64,000 bases of DNA from Promicromonospora iranensis (lineage in GTDB: Bacteria > Actinomycetota > Actinomycetes > Actinomycetales > Cellulomonadaceae): assembly GCF_028994805.1 (NCBI RefSeq), contig NZ_JAJQQP010000001.1:62001-126000 (forward strand), in the 5' to 3' direction. Of the stretch, positions 24,393-32,319 are shown piece by piece. The notes below the pieces were generated by a model, which saw nothing but the letters and a program-made list of their open reading frames with translations, was not told the origin of the DNA and searched no databases. How positions within the stretch are numbered: position 1 is the first letter of the stretch; each line of letters starts with the position of its first letter. Both the position numbers and the translations under genes were made by a program.

Positions 24393-24475
24393 GAGAAACC
24401 GGTCTCTGGTGGAGGAACGTACCACACGAGCAACCGGTTTCCCATGGTGTACGGTCACATCGGGAAACCGGCAGC
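24393..24475. promoter_or_regulatory. Three GAAACCGG-type LacI boxes between importer and regulator
   Basis: GAGAAACCGGTCTC (24393-24406), GCAACCGGTTTCCC (24430-24443) and CGGGAAACCGGCAGC (24461-24475) share the half-site GAAACCGG or its complement. A nearly perfect version occurs upstream of the pectate lyase at 29062-29077. These are probable operators for the divergent LacI-DUF6807 protein. Confidence 0.75.
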
Positions 24476-24547
24476 GAGGGGGCCGCGCCAAAGATGGCTC
24501 GGTACACCCCGTACGTCGGTCGGACGAGGGTCACGGACGGAGAGCAG

Positions 24548-26596
24548 ATGGGCAGCGGCAGCGCTCGAGGCACAGGTCAGCGCCGTGCTACAGCCACGAT
24601 CGGGGACGTCGCGACGGCGGCAGGGGTATCGCGGGCAACCGTCTCCCGCGTCATGAACGGGCGGAGCACCGTCGACGCGACCATCGCGGAACGCGTGCGC
24701 GAGGCGGCGGCGGGGCTGAGCTACCGGCCCAGCAACGCCGCGCGGAGCCTCGCCCTCGGTCGCACCCAGACCGTCGCCCTCGTGGTGCCCGACCTGGGCA
24801 ACCCCGTGTTCCAGCAGATCCTGCGCGGCGTCATGGACGGCGCGGCGGAGGACGGTTACCGCGTGCTCGTCGCGGACACGGTCGAGGACGACCAGCAGGA
24901 GGGTGCCATCGCGCTCGAGGCCCGCATGCGCTGCGATGCCCTGGTGCTGGTGTCACCGCGCATCGGGGACGCGGAGCTGAGCGCGCTCATCGCCGACGTC
25001 GAGCCGGTGGTCCTGGTCAACCGGGAGACCGGCGGGGCGGCGCCCAGCCTGGTCGTGGACTACGAGGACGCCGCGCTCCAGGTGGTCCAGCACCTCGTGT
25101 CGCTCGGTCACCGCCGCATCGTCTACCTCGGCGGCCCGGTGCGCAGCGCCTCCGACGAGCTGCGCCGGGCCGGCCTCGCGCGCGGCCAGAAGCTGCACGC
25201 CGACCTCGAGATCCTCGACCTGCCCGCCGGGCCGGACATCCAGGCGGGCCACCTCGCCGCGCCCGCCGTCCTGGCGACCCGGGCCACCGCAGCGGTGGCC
25301 TTCAACGACCTTGTCGCGTTCGGCCTGCTCGCCGGCCTGAACGAGGCAGGGGTGGCCGTGCCCGCCGACATCTCGGTGGCCGGCTTCGACGACATCGAAC
25401 TGTCCCGCTACGCCACACCCGCGCTGACGACGGTCGCGGTGCCGCAGGCCGAGCTCGGCCGACACGCCTGGAGGGAGCTGCACGCCGTGATCGACGACGA
25501 CGCCCACCCCGCAAGCTCTGCCCGATTCACGCCCAGCCTGGAGGTGCGCGGCAGTACCGGGCCCGTACGGCAGGGGCCGGAACGCGTGCACGTCACGGAC
25601 GACGACGTCGTCCCCGTGTTGCGGGAGGAGATCCCCACCGTGCCGCCCACGGCCGCCCCCACCTGGTCGGTACCCGCCGACGCCGATGCCGACGCCGTGA
25701 TGCTGACCTGCGGCGACGGGCTGGAGCTGGTGCGGCGGGACGCGGGCGACCGCATGCCGAAGGTGCACGCCCGGCGCCCCTACCTGCACCCGGTGCACAC
25801 CCTGGCCGGCGTGCCGCTCACCGACGTGAGCCCGGTCGACCACCGGCACCACTACGGCGTCGGTATCGCGGTGCCCGACGTGAACGGCACCAGCCACTGG
25901 GGCGGTCGGACGTTCATCGAGGACGTCGGCCCCACGCTGCTGAAGAACCATGGCCGGCAGACGTCGGAGGGCGTCCGCGTCGAGGCCGTGCCCGCCTCGC
26001 GACCGGTCGGCGCCGGTGCCGAGGCCGGCGAGGTGCTCGTCGAGGACGTGCTGTGGTCCGACGAGCACGGCGACCCGCAGCTGCGCGAGGAGCGCCGCAT
26101 CACGGCGCGCCTGCTCCCGCAGGCCCCCGGGTCCGCCGCCGCGCCCGGCTGGGTGCTCGACTGGCGTTCCACGCTGCACGCCGACCACGGCCCGCTGGAG
26201 ATCCGGTCGCCCGCGACCAACGGCAGGCCCGGCGCCGGCTACGGCGGCCTGTTCTGGCGGCTGCCGATCGTCGAGAGCACGTCCGTCCTGTCCGCGGCGG
26301 GCACGGGTGAGAACCGTGCACACGGCAGCTCGTCGCCGTGGGTCGCCTTCGTGCAGCGCCAGGGTGGCCGGTCCACGACCCTGCTGCTGGTGCAGCCGGG
26401 TCAGGTCAGGCCGTGGTTCCTGCGCAGTGCCGAGTACCCCGGCGCCTGCCCCGCGCTCGCCTGGGACGCACCGCTGCTCGTCCCGGCCGGCGGCTCCGTA
26501 CAGCTCGACCTCGTCGCGGTGCTGCTCGACACCGAGCTCACGAGCTCGGCTGCCGCCGCACTGGCCGCCGACCTGACCGACGGCGGCCAGCGGTGA
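24548..26596 (+). CDS. LacI-type regulator fused to a DUF6807 (PmoA-like) domain
   Basis: About 682 residues from ATG 24548, with GGAGAG upstream; an ATG 54 bp earlier has no ribosome site. Residues 15-65 form the LacI helix-turn-helix (ATIGDVATAAGVSRATVSRVM) and about 70-335 the sensor domain ending VAGFDDIELSRYATPALTTV. After a linker, about 380-680 is a DUF6807 domain with RRPYLHPVHTLAGVPLTD and DHRHHYGVGIAV. This family sits near Gfo/Idh dehydrogenases and was once misnamed PmoA. The fusion joins a sugar-sensing repressor to a domain found with sugar catabolism. The 4-bp overlap with the Gfo/Idh gene shows coupling. Function of the DUF6807 part is unknown. Confidence 0.8.
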   Translation: MGSGSARGTGQRRATATIGDVATAAGVSRATVSRVMNGRSTVDATIAERVREAAAGLSYRPSNAARSLALGRTQTVALVVPDLGNPVFQQILRGVMDGAAEDGYRVLVADTVEDDQQEGAIALEARMRCDALVLVSPRIGDAELSALIADVEPVVLVNRETGGAAPSLVVDYEDAALQVVQHLVSLGHRRIVYLGGPVRSASDELRRAGLARGQKLHADLEILDLPAGPDIQAGHLAAPAVLATRATAAVAFNDLVAFGLLAGLNEAGVAVPADISVAGFDDIELSRYATPALTTVAVPQAELGRHAWRELHAVIDDDAHPASSARFTPSLEVRGSTGPVRQGPERVHVTDDDVVPVLREEIPTVPPTAAPTWSVPADADADAVMLTCGDGLELVRRDAGDRMPKVHARRPYLHPVHTLAGVPLTDVSPVDHRHHYGVGIAVPDVNGTSHWGGRTFIEDVGPTLLKNHGRQTSEGVRVEAVPASRPVGAGAEAGEVLVEDVLWSDEHGDPQLREERRITARLLPQAPGSAAAPGWVLDWRSTLHADHGPLEIRSPATNGRPGAGYGGLFWRLPIVESTSVLSAAGTGENRAHGSSSPWVAFVQRQGGRSTTLLLVQPGQVRPWFLRSAEYPGACPALAWDAPLLVPAGGSVQLDLVAVLLDTELTSSAAAALAADLTDGGQR

Positions 26597-27774
26597 GCCT
26601 GCCGAAGGTCGCGGTGGTCGGCATCCACGGCCACGGCGGCTCGCACCTGCGGACGGTCGCGGACCTCGAGGGCAGGAGCCTGGCGCGGCTGAGCGCCGTC
26701 GTCGACCCCCGAGAGCCGGACGATGCCCCGGCGCCATGGTTCGCGAGCCTGGGCGACCTGCTGTCGGCGGGTGCCGACGCCCTGCCCGACGTCGTGGTGC
26801 TCTCCACGCCCATCCACACGCACCTGCCGCTCGCCCGTGCCGCGATGGAGGCGGGCATCGATGTGCTGCTCGAGAAGCCGACCACCGCCTCGCTCGCCGA
26901 GCACGCCGAGCTCGTGGCCGTCGCCGAGCGGACCGGGCGGCTGTGCCAGGTCGGGTTCCAGACGTTCGGGTCGCACGCGCTGCCCGCCGTCGTCGACCTG
27001 ATCGCACGCGGCGAGGTGGGACAGGTGACCGGGATCGGCGCGATCGGGACCTGGGTCCGGACCGCCGCGTACTGGGCGCGCTCGCCGTGGGCCGGACGGC
27101 GGCGCATGGGCGACCGCGCGGTGGTCGACGGCGTGGTGACCAACCCGCTGGCGCACGCCGTGGCGACCGCGCTGTGGGTCGGCGGCGCGCGGGCCGGCAC
27201 GGACCTCGCCTACGTGAACACCGACCTGTGGCGGGCCAACCCCATCGAGGCCGACGACACCTCGTCGCTGCGGGCCGTCGGCACGGACGGGACGCGCTAC
27301 GGGTTCGGGCTCACGCTGTGCGCCGCGGAGCGCACGCCGTCGCGGGTCATCGTGCAGGGAACCGCCGGCGAGATCGAGCTCGAGTACGAGCACGACCTGG
27401 TGCGGCTGCGCACCGGACGCGTCGTCGCCGAGAAGCAGTACGGGCGGACGGGCCTGCTGGAGAACCTGCTCCGGGCCCGCGCCGGAGAACGGCTCCTGTG
27501 CGACGTGCGGGACACCGGCGCGTTCATGCAGGTGCTCGAAGCGGTGCGCACCGCCCCCGACCCCGCACCGATCGCGGACACGTTCGTGGACTGGGTGGAC
27601 GGCATCGCCGCTGTTACCGGCGGCCCGGCCGGGAAGATCGGCGGCGCCCAGGGCAACCCGGAGGGCGACGCCCGGCACCCGGTGGTGCACGACATCGCCG
27701 AGTGGTGCGAACGGGCCGCGCGCGAACAGCGCACGTTCACGGAGCTGGGCGCTCCCTGGACGGTCAAGAACTGA
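26593..27774 (+). CDS. Gfo/Idh/MocA-family dehydrogenase
   Basis: A 393-residue NAD(P)-dependent sugar dehydrogenase or reductase, starting at GTG 26593 in a GTGA overlap with the regulator. The Rossmann start LPKVAVVGIHGHGGSHLRTV and the LEKPTTASLAEHAELV segment, with the conserved EKP lysine, mark the family. The second domain has GEVGQVTGIGAIGTWVRT. Acts in the cytosol, typically oxidising or reducing a sugar ring carbon. Encoded with a DUF6807 fusion, a pairing often seen in sugar-catabolic clusters. Substrate unknown; a uronate derivative fits the neighbourhood. Confidence 0.85.
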   Translation: MSLPKVAVVGIHGHGGSHLRTVADLEGRSLARLSAVVDPREPDDAPAPWFASLGDLLSAGADALPDVVVLSTPIHTHLPLARAAMEAGIDVLLEKPTTASLAEHAELVAVAERTGRLCQVGFQTFGSHALPAVVDLIARGEVGQVTGIGAIGTWVRTAAYWARSPWAGRRRMGDRAVVDGVVTNPLAHAVATALWVGGARAGTDLAYVNTDLWRANPIEADDTSSLRAVGTDGTRYGFGLTLCAAERTPSRVIVQGTAGEIELEYEHDLVRLRTGRVVAEKQYGRTGLLENLLRARAGERLLCDVRDTGAFMQVLEAVRTAPDPAPIADTFVDWVDGIAAVTGGPAGKIGGAQGNPEGDARHPVVHDIAEWCERAAREQRTFTELGAPWTVKN

Positions 27775-27801
27775 CACGCCCGACAGTGAAAGAGTGCTCG
27801 C

Positions 27802-28971
27802 GTGCTGTCCGTACTGACTGCCATCGGGTCCATGGCCTGCATCGTCGCGCTCGGCTGGGTGATCCAGCGGCGCGGCCTGCTCAGCGGCCACCGGATCTCC
27901 CGCGGCGGCGGACCGGACGCTCCGCGAGGCGGGGTCGGGGCGCGCGAGATCCTCGCCACGCTGTCGTTCACGATCTGCGCCCCGGCGCTGATGTTCAGCA
28001 CGCTGGCCGGCACCGACCTCGCGCACGTCGTGTCACGCGGCGCGGCGGTCACCTGGGCCACGACGGCGGCGCTCGCCCTGCTTACCGCGGCAGTGGCGCG
28101 CTGGGCGCTGCGGCTCCCGGCCGGCCCGGCCGCCGTGACGACGCTCGCCGCCGTCTACGTCAACGGCGGCAACATCGGGATCCCGCTGGCCGTCTACCTG
28201 TTCGACGACGCGCTCGCCGTGGTGCCGACCCTGCTCTTCCAGCTGCTCGTGCTGGCGCCGCTGACGCTCGCGGTGCTCGACCGTTCCGGTGCCGCGTCCG
28301 GGAACGCGGCCGGGAACGCGGCCGGAGGGCCTCGGACAGCCGCCCGGTCCGGCTGGTCGTCGGTGGTCCGCGTCCTGCTCGCAGCCGTCCGGAACCCGAT
28401 CACGGTCGGCACGCTCGCGGGCCTGCTGGTCGCGGTGGTGAGCGAGCTGACCGGGGCGCGGCTGCCGGACGTCGCCCTGATGCCCTTCGACCTGATCGGT
28501 GCCGCCGCGCCGCCGCTCGGCCTGCTGACCTTCGGGATGACGCTCGCCGTCCCGATGCCCGCGCTCAGCCCACCGGCGGCGGACGCCGCGTCGCAGCAGG
28601 ACTCCGGCGATCCGTCGGCATCGGGGCCGGGACAGGCCCCGGGGTCGGGACAGGCCCCGGGGTCGGCTCCGGCGTCGACGCCCTGGTGGACAGGCCGTGA
28701 CCAGCTGCTCGTGCGGGCGGTCGTCGCGCTCGCCGTCCTGGTGCGCAACGTGCTGCACCCGTTGGCGGCGTGGGGCGTCGGTACCGCCGTCGGCCTGGAC
28801 CCGGCCGCCCTCGCCGTCGTCGTCACGATGGCCGCCCTACCCACGGCGGTGAACGTCACCACGTACGCCACCCGGTACGGCGTGTTCGACGGTGTGGCCG
28901 CGCGTGCGACGGCCTGGACGACGGCGCTCTGCGTCCCCGTCCTGGTGGCCGTCGGCGCGCTCCTGGGATGA
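27802..28971 (+). CDS. AEC-family (auxin-efflux-carrier-like) transporter
   Basis: A 389-residue membrane protein with around ten hydrophobic segments. The first half contains VYVNGGNIGIPLAVYLF and the second AALPTAVNVTTYATRYG, both typical AEC crossover motifs. Family members export or exchange small carboxylates. Between the halves is a long Pro/Ser/Gly-rich cytosolic loop made partly of repeated DNA (two 18-bp units at 28629-28664). It starts at GTG 27802, 27 bp after the Gfo/Idh gene, so it probably belongs to the same operon and may move an organic acid product. Confidence 0.82.
   Translation: MLSVLTAIGSMACIVALGWVIQRRGLLSGHRISRGGGPDAPRGGVGAREILATLSFTICAPALMFSTLAGTDLAHVVSRGAAVTWATTAALALLTAAVARWALRLPAGPAAVTTLAAVYVNGGNIGIPLAVYLFDDALAVVPTLLFQLLVLAPLTLAVLDRSGAASGNAAGNAAGGPRTAARSGWSSVVRVLLAAVRNPITVGTLAGLLVAVVSELTGARLPDVALMPFDLIGAAAPPLGLLTFGMTLAVPMPALSPPAADAASQQDSGDPSASGPGQAPGSGQAPGSAPASTPWWTGRDQLLVRAVVALAVLVRNVLHPLAAWGVGTAVGLDPAALAVVVTMAALPTAVNVTTYATRYGVFDGVAARATAWTTALCVPVLVAVGALLG
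28300..28323 (+). repeat. Two 12-bp tandem repeats within the AEC gene
   Basis: GGGAACGCGGCC occurs twice in tandem and encodes a Gly-Asn-Ala-Ala repeat in a cytosolic loop. It is in frame and probably a neutral length polymorphism. Confidence 0.7.
28629..28664 (+). repeat. Two perfect 18-bp tandem repeats within the AEC gene
   Basis: GGGACAGGCCCCGGGGTC is duplicated exactly, adding a repeated Gly-Gln-Ala-Pro-Gly-Ser unit to the loop between transporter halves. The reading frame is kept. Confidence 0.8.
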
Positions 28972-28983
28972 CGGCGGACGGCA

Positions 28984-29009
28984 CGAGCTTTGTCCCCGGG
29001 TGAAGCTCG
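28984..29009. terminator. Weak hairpin after the AEC gene
   Basis: CGAGCTT and AAGCTCG pair across a 12-nt loop, 13 bp past the transporter stop. Possible terminator; no T-tract. Confidence 0.35.
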
Positions 29010-29061
29010 CGGTCGGCCGCGCAGCGGGTCTTGTGGTGGAGCGGCCTGGCTGGCATCGTGT

Positions 29062-29077
29062 GAGAAACCGGTTTCCC
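29062..29077. promoter_or_regulatory. GAAACCGGTTTC operator ahead of the pectate lyase
   Basis: GAGAAACCGGTTTCCC contains the perfect 12-bp palindrome GAAACCGGTTTC. It is the best copy of the box found three times beside the LacI-DUF6807 regulator, which ties pectate lyase to that regulator. Confidence 0.8.
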
Positions 29078-29115
29078 ACCGTCGGGACGACCGGTGTCAT
29101 GGACGAAGGAGTCAC

Positions 29116-30693
29116 ATGCGAACACGACCATTCCCGCGCCCGCGCCGCGCCGTCGGCCCGACCGCGGAACGCGTTCTCACACGGCCGACCGGCAGCCCGC
29201 CGGCCCGGTCCCTCGTGCTGCCGCTGGCGCTGGCCGTCGGCATGGCGGGCGCGCTGGTCGCCGTCGGGCAGCCCGCTGCGGCGAGCCCGGCCGCGGGCCC
29301 GGCGACAGCCGCCGTCGACCAGGCGGGCGGGCACCCGGGCCGCGGGCACCGCACCGACCTGGGCCGCGAGACCATCCGGACCAACGACGGGTGGGCCGCA
29401 TGGTCCGGCTCCACGTTCCCCGACGGTGTGGAGCGGCAGGCGGGCCCCACGACGGGTGGGGCGGAGGCCGCGCCGGCCGAGGTCTACGAGGTGGACACCT
29501 GGCAGGAGCTGCGGGACGCGCTCGCCGGCCGGGAGGGCGGTAGCCAGACCGACGCGCGCCGTAACGTGACCCCGCGGATCGTCTACGTGACGGGCCCGCT
29601 GGACGCCTTCACTGCCGCCGACGGAACCCAGCTGACCTGCGAGGACTTCGCCTCGCAGGTGACCGTCGGGGACACGGGCGAGCCGTTCTCGATGGACGAC
29701 TACATCGCGCACTACGACCCGTCCGGCCCGTGGGGCTGGGCCGACCCGGCCGGGCCGCTGGAGGAGGCCCGGTCCAGGGCCGCGAGCCTGCAGGCCGCCC
29801 AGACCCAGCAGCACGTCGGCTCGAACGTGACCATCGTGGGCGTGGGCGACGACGCCCAGATCTCCGGCGCGAACCTCCGCGTCCGGGACGCGCACAACGT
29901 CATCCTCCGGAACCTGCGGTTCTCCGACGGCTACGACTGCTTTCCGCAGTGGGACCCGGGTGACGGCGACACCGGCAACTGGAACTCCGCCTACGACAAC
30001 GTGTCGCTGTGGACGTCGACCAGCGTGTGGGTGGACCACTCCACGTTCGACGACGGCGCACACCCCGCCGACTCGCTCCCCGTCGTGTTCGGGCGGCCGT
30101 TCGAGGTGCACGACGGCCTGCTCGACATCACGCACGGCTCCGACCTGGTGACGGTGTCGTACAACAGGTTCCTCAGCCACGACAAGACGATGCTGATCGG
30201 CTCGTCCGACTCGCGCCTCCAGGACCGCGGGCAGCACCGCGTGACGCTCCACCACAACTACTGGCAGGACATCGGCCAGCGCGCGCCGCGGGTCCGGTTC
30301 GGCGACGTGCACGCGTACAACAACTACTACCGGCAGACCCGCCGACAGGCCGCGACGGGCGGGTTCCAGTACTACTGGGGCGCCGGCAAGGAGTCGAGCC
30401 TCGTCGTCGAGAACAACGCGGTGACGCTGGCGCGCGGGACCGACCCCGCACGGGTGGTGGGGGTGTACGGCGGCACCATGCTGAGCGAGTCGGGCACCGT
30501 GCTGAACGGCCGCCGGGCGGACCTCCTGGCGGCGTACAACGCGACGGCGTCGACCCCGCTGGCCGACGAGGCCCGCTGGACGCCGTCCGACGCGTACCGG
30601 TACCGGCTGCTCCCGGCGGCCGCGGTGCCGTGGGTGGTCCCGGCCGCCGCGGGCGCGGGCGTCCTACCCTCAACCCTCCCCCCGCCGAGGTAG
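29116..30693 (+). CDS. Secreted pectate lyase, PL1 family
   Basis: A 525-residue secreted enzyme from ATG 29116 (AAGGAG upstream). A long basic N-terminus and hydrophobic stretch end near AAASPAAG. The parallel beta-helix domain has NVTIVGVGDDAQISGANLRV, the calcium-site region SLWTSTSVWVDHSTFDDGAH, and HRVTLHHNYWQDIGQRAPRVR, whose RxPxxR arginine is the PL1 catalytic base. It cleaves polygalacturonate by beta-elimination outside the cell. The last residues (PPR) and the TAG stop lie in the first unit of the family D repeat array, so that repeat supplies the C-terminus. Controlled by a GAAACCGGTTTC operator. Confidence 0.9.
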   Translation: MRTRPFPRPRRAVGPTAERVLTRPTGSPPARSLVLPLALAVGMAGALVAVGQPAAASPAAGPATAAVDQAGGHPGRGHRTDLGRETIRTNDGWAAWSGSTFPDGVERQAGPTTGGAEAAPAEVYEVDTWQELRDALAGREGGSQTDARRNVTPRIVYVTGPLDAFTAADGTQLTCEDFASQVTVGDTGEPFSMDDYIAHYDPSGPWGWADPAGPLEEARSRAASLQAAQTQQHVGSNVTIVGVGDDAQISGANLRVRDAHNVILRNLRFSDGYDCFPQWDPGDGDTGNWNSAYDNVSLWTSTSVWVDHSTFDDGAHPADSLPVVFGRPFEVHDGLLDITHGSDLVTVSYNRFLSHDKTMLIGSSDSRLQDRGQHRVTLHHNYWQDIGQRAPRVRFGDVHAYNNYYRQTRRQAATGGFQYYWGAGKESSLVVENNAVTLARGTDPARVVGVYGGTMLSESGTVLNGRRADLLAAYNATASTPLADEARWTPSDAYRYRLLPAAAVPWVVPAAAGAGVLPSTLPPPR

Positions 30694-30783
30694 TCATTCG
30701 GCGAGGTGGTCATCGGGCGAGGTAGTCATCGGGCGAGGTAGTCACCTGTTGGTGACTACCTCGCTGCATGACTACCTCGGCGG
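30682..30783. repeat. Family D array: four direct and two inverted 16-bp units
   Basis: Six contiguous 16-bp units built on GAGGTAGTCA. Four are direct (30682-30745: CCGCCGAGGTAGTCAT, then TCGGCGAGGTGGTCAT, CGGGCGAGGTAGTCAT, CGGGCGAGGTAGTCAC). A 6-bp spacer follows, then two inverted units (30752-30783). The outermost units are exact complements. The same unit makes the palindrome at 19010-19041. It lies between convergent genes and contains the pectate lyase stop codon. Confidence 0.85.
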
Positions 30784-30792
30784 GGTGGGGGG

Positions 30793-32217
30793 TCAGACGT
30801 TCAGGTTCAGGTCCTCGATGCGGACCGGGTCGCCCGTCTCGAGCGAGCGGTTGCCCGCGTAGCCCACCGACGACGCGCGGACGCCGTCGACGTACCCGGC
30901 GACCCGACCCAGCGGGTCCGGCTCGGCGGCCGGTGCGAACACGCTGGCCAGGAGCAGCGCGTCACCGCCTCCGTGACCGCCGCCGCCGCGCACGATCGGC
31001 CGCTCCTCGGCCCGCTCCCAGTGCCGCTGCACCACGAGACGCTCTCCGATGGGCCGCACCTCGTCGCCCTCGAACACCTCGGTGGCGCTCGGGTCGAGGA
31101 CCGCCGCGCCGTTGTCGCCGAACTCGACCGAGCCACGCTCCACGACCTCGAGCTCCGCCCGGCCACGCGTGCCGTTCACCACCACGCGGTAGCCCTCCCA
31201 CGGCGCGTGCGCGGTGAGCGAGTAGGTCAGCAGGGCGCCACCCTCGTACTCCACCACGAGCCCGAGCGTGTCCTCGGTGGTGATCCCGGCGTCGAACACC
31301 GACCGGTTGCGCACGTAGCCGTCCACGGCCTGGGCCTCGGGCCCGTACAGCGTGGACAGCCACTCGTTCTTCTCGACGGAGAGCTCCCACGGGTCGATGC
31401 CGCGCTCGTTCAGCGCGCGCTCGGCGTCGGTGGGCTCGTAGCCGGTCTCGTGCGCGCCGTCGTCGCCGTAGAAGCGCCGGCCACCGGTGGCGAAGACACG
31501 CTGCGGCACGCCGTCGATCCACCAGTTGACCAGGTCGAAGTGGTGGCTCGACTTGTGCACGAGCAGGCCGCCGTTGTTGACCTTCTCGCGGTGCCAGCGG
31601 CGGAAGTAGTCGGCGCCGTGCACGGTGTCGAGGGCCCAGTCGAAGTGCACGGACAGCACGCGGCCGATCTCACCGCTCGCGATCACCTCGCGCAGCGCGC
31701 TGTTGCGGGGCGAGTAGCGGTAGTTGAACGTCGTGACGAGGTCGCGCCCCGTCTCGGCGACGGCGTCCACGATCTCCCGCGCCTGGTCGGCGTGCGCAGC
31801 GATGGGCTTCTCCACGACGACGTCGACGCCGGCCCGCAGCGCACGCGTCACCAGGTCGGCGTGGGTGCGGTCGATCGAGGTGACGATCACGCGGTCGACG
31901 GACTGCTCGGCGATCGCCTTCTCCAGGTCGTCCGGCTCGTACACGGGGCGGATGCCCCCGAGCGCGGCTGCCACGCGCGCCTCGTAGGCCGCCGCGCGCA
32001 CCGGGTTGGGCTCCACCCAGGCGACGATCTCCCCGTCCGGCGCGTGCGTGCCGATCAGGGCGTCGATGTACATCGACGCGCGGTGCCCCGTTCCGACCAC
32101 CGCGTAGCGGCGGCGCCCCGCGGGCAGCGGGCCCGACGGCGGCACGGGCCGCTGTGTCGGACCGGTGATCGGCTCTGTGGTCGGCTCAGCGGTCGGCTCT
32201 GTGGTCGGCTCGGGCAT
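30793..32217 (-). CDS. Gfo/Idh/MocA-family dehydrogenase with repeat-rich N-terminus
   Basis: A 474-residue member of the family, longer than usual. The first 30 residues are a Pro/Thr/Glu repeat (TTEPTAEPTTEP) encoded by 12-bp tandem units. The Rossmann start is RYAVVGTGHRASMYIDAL, and VVVEKPIAAHADQAREIV carries the EKP lysine. The second domain includes HREKVNNGGLLVHKSSHHFDLVNWW, a signature of a large-substrate subgroup. AAGGAG lies 10 bases before the ATG. A LacI-type box (TGGAAAGCGCTGTCCA) lies upstream, similar to that of the operon at 45.6 kb. Substrate unknown. Confidence 0.85.
   Translation of the reverse strand: MPEPTTEPTAEPTTEPITGPTQRPVPPSGPLPAGRRRYAVVGTGHRASMYIDALIGTHAPDGEIVAWVEPNPVRAAAYEARVAAALGGIRPVYEPDDLEKAIAEQSVDRVIVTSIDRTHADLVTRALRAGVDVVVEKPIAAHADQAREIVDAVAETGRDLVTTFNYRYSPRNSALREVIASGEIGRVLSVHFDWALDTVHGADYFRRWHREKVNNGGLLVHKSSHHFDLVNWWIDGVPQRVFATGGRRFYGDDGAHETGYEPTDAERALNERGIDPWELSVEKNEWLSTLYGPEAQAVDGYVRNRSVFDAGITTEDTLGLVVEYEGGALLTYSLTAHAPWEGYRVVVNGTRGRAELEVVERGSVEFGDNGAAVLDPSATEVFEGDEVRPIGERLVVQRHWERAEERPIVRGGGGHGGGDALLLASVFAPAAEPDPLGRVAGYVDGVRASSVGYAGNRSLETGDPVRIEDLNLNV
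32171..32206 (-). repeat. 12-bp tandem repeats in the Gfo/Idh 5' coding end
   Basis: GGCTCTGTGGTC, GGCTCAGCGGTC and GGCTCTGTGGTC follow each other (plus-strand reading). On the coding strand they give the Thr-Glu-Pro-type repeat at the N-terminus. Confidence 0.75.
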
Positions 32218-32285
32218 CGGTGGAGAGCTCCTTCGGTCGTCGTCGACGTCGGGTAGGTGGGTTGGGACTGAAACGATACGACGCT

Positions 32286-32301
32286 TGGAAAGCGCTGTCC
32301 A
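32286..32301. promoter_or_regulatory. LacI-type operator ahead of the Gfo/Idh gene
   Basis: TGGAAAGCGCTGTCCA is a palindrome with one imperfect pair (A/G) about 70 bp upstream of the start. It resembles GGGAAAGCGCATTCCC at 45563-45578. Confidence 0.65.
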
Positions 32302-32319
32302 TGACCCCGACCGCCGGGC

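Noticed and set aside
24494-24547. Upstream ATG of the LacI-DUF6807 gene
   Set aside because: No ribosome site; the ATG at 24548 has GGAGAG at proper distance and gives a normal LacI N-terminus.
24121-26310. 729-codon plus-strand frame overlapping permease and LacI-DUF6807
   Set aside because: Arg-rich shadow in another frame of the regulator gene; no domain.
28990-29115. N-terminal extension of the pectate lyase
   Set aside because: It would run through the GAAACCGGTTTC operator and would displace the signal peptide; the ATG at 29116 has AAGGAG.
30682-30783. CRISPR-like array after the pectate lyase
   Set aside because: Units are 16 bp, contiguous and partly inverted, with no unique spacers and no cas genes.
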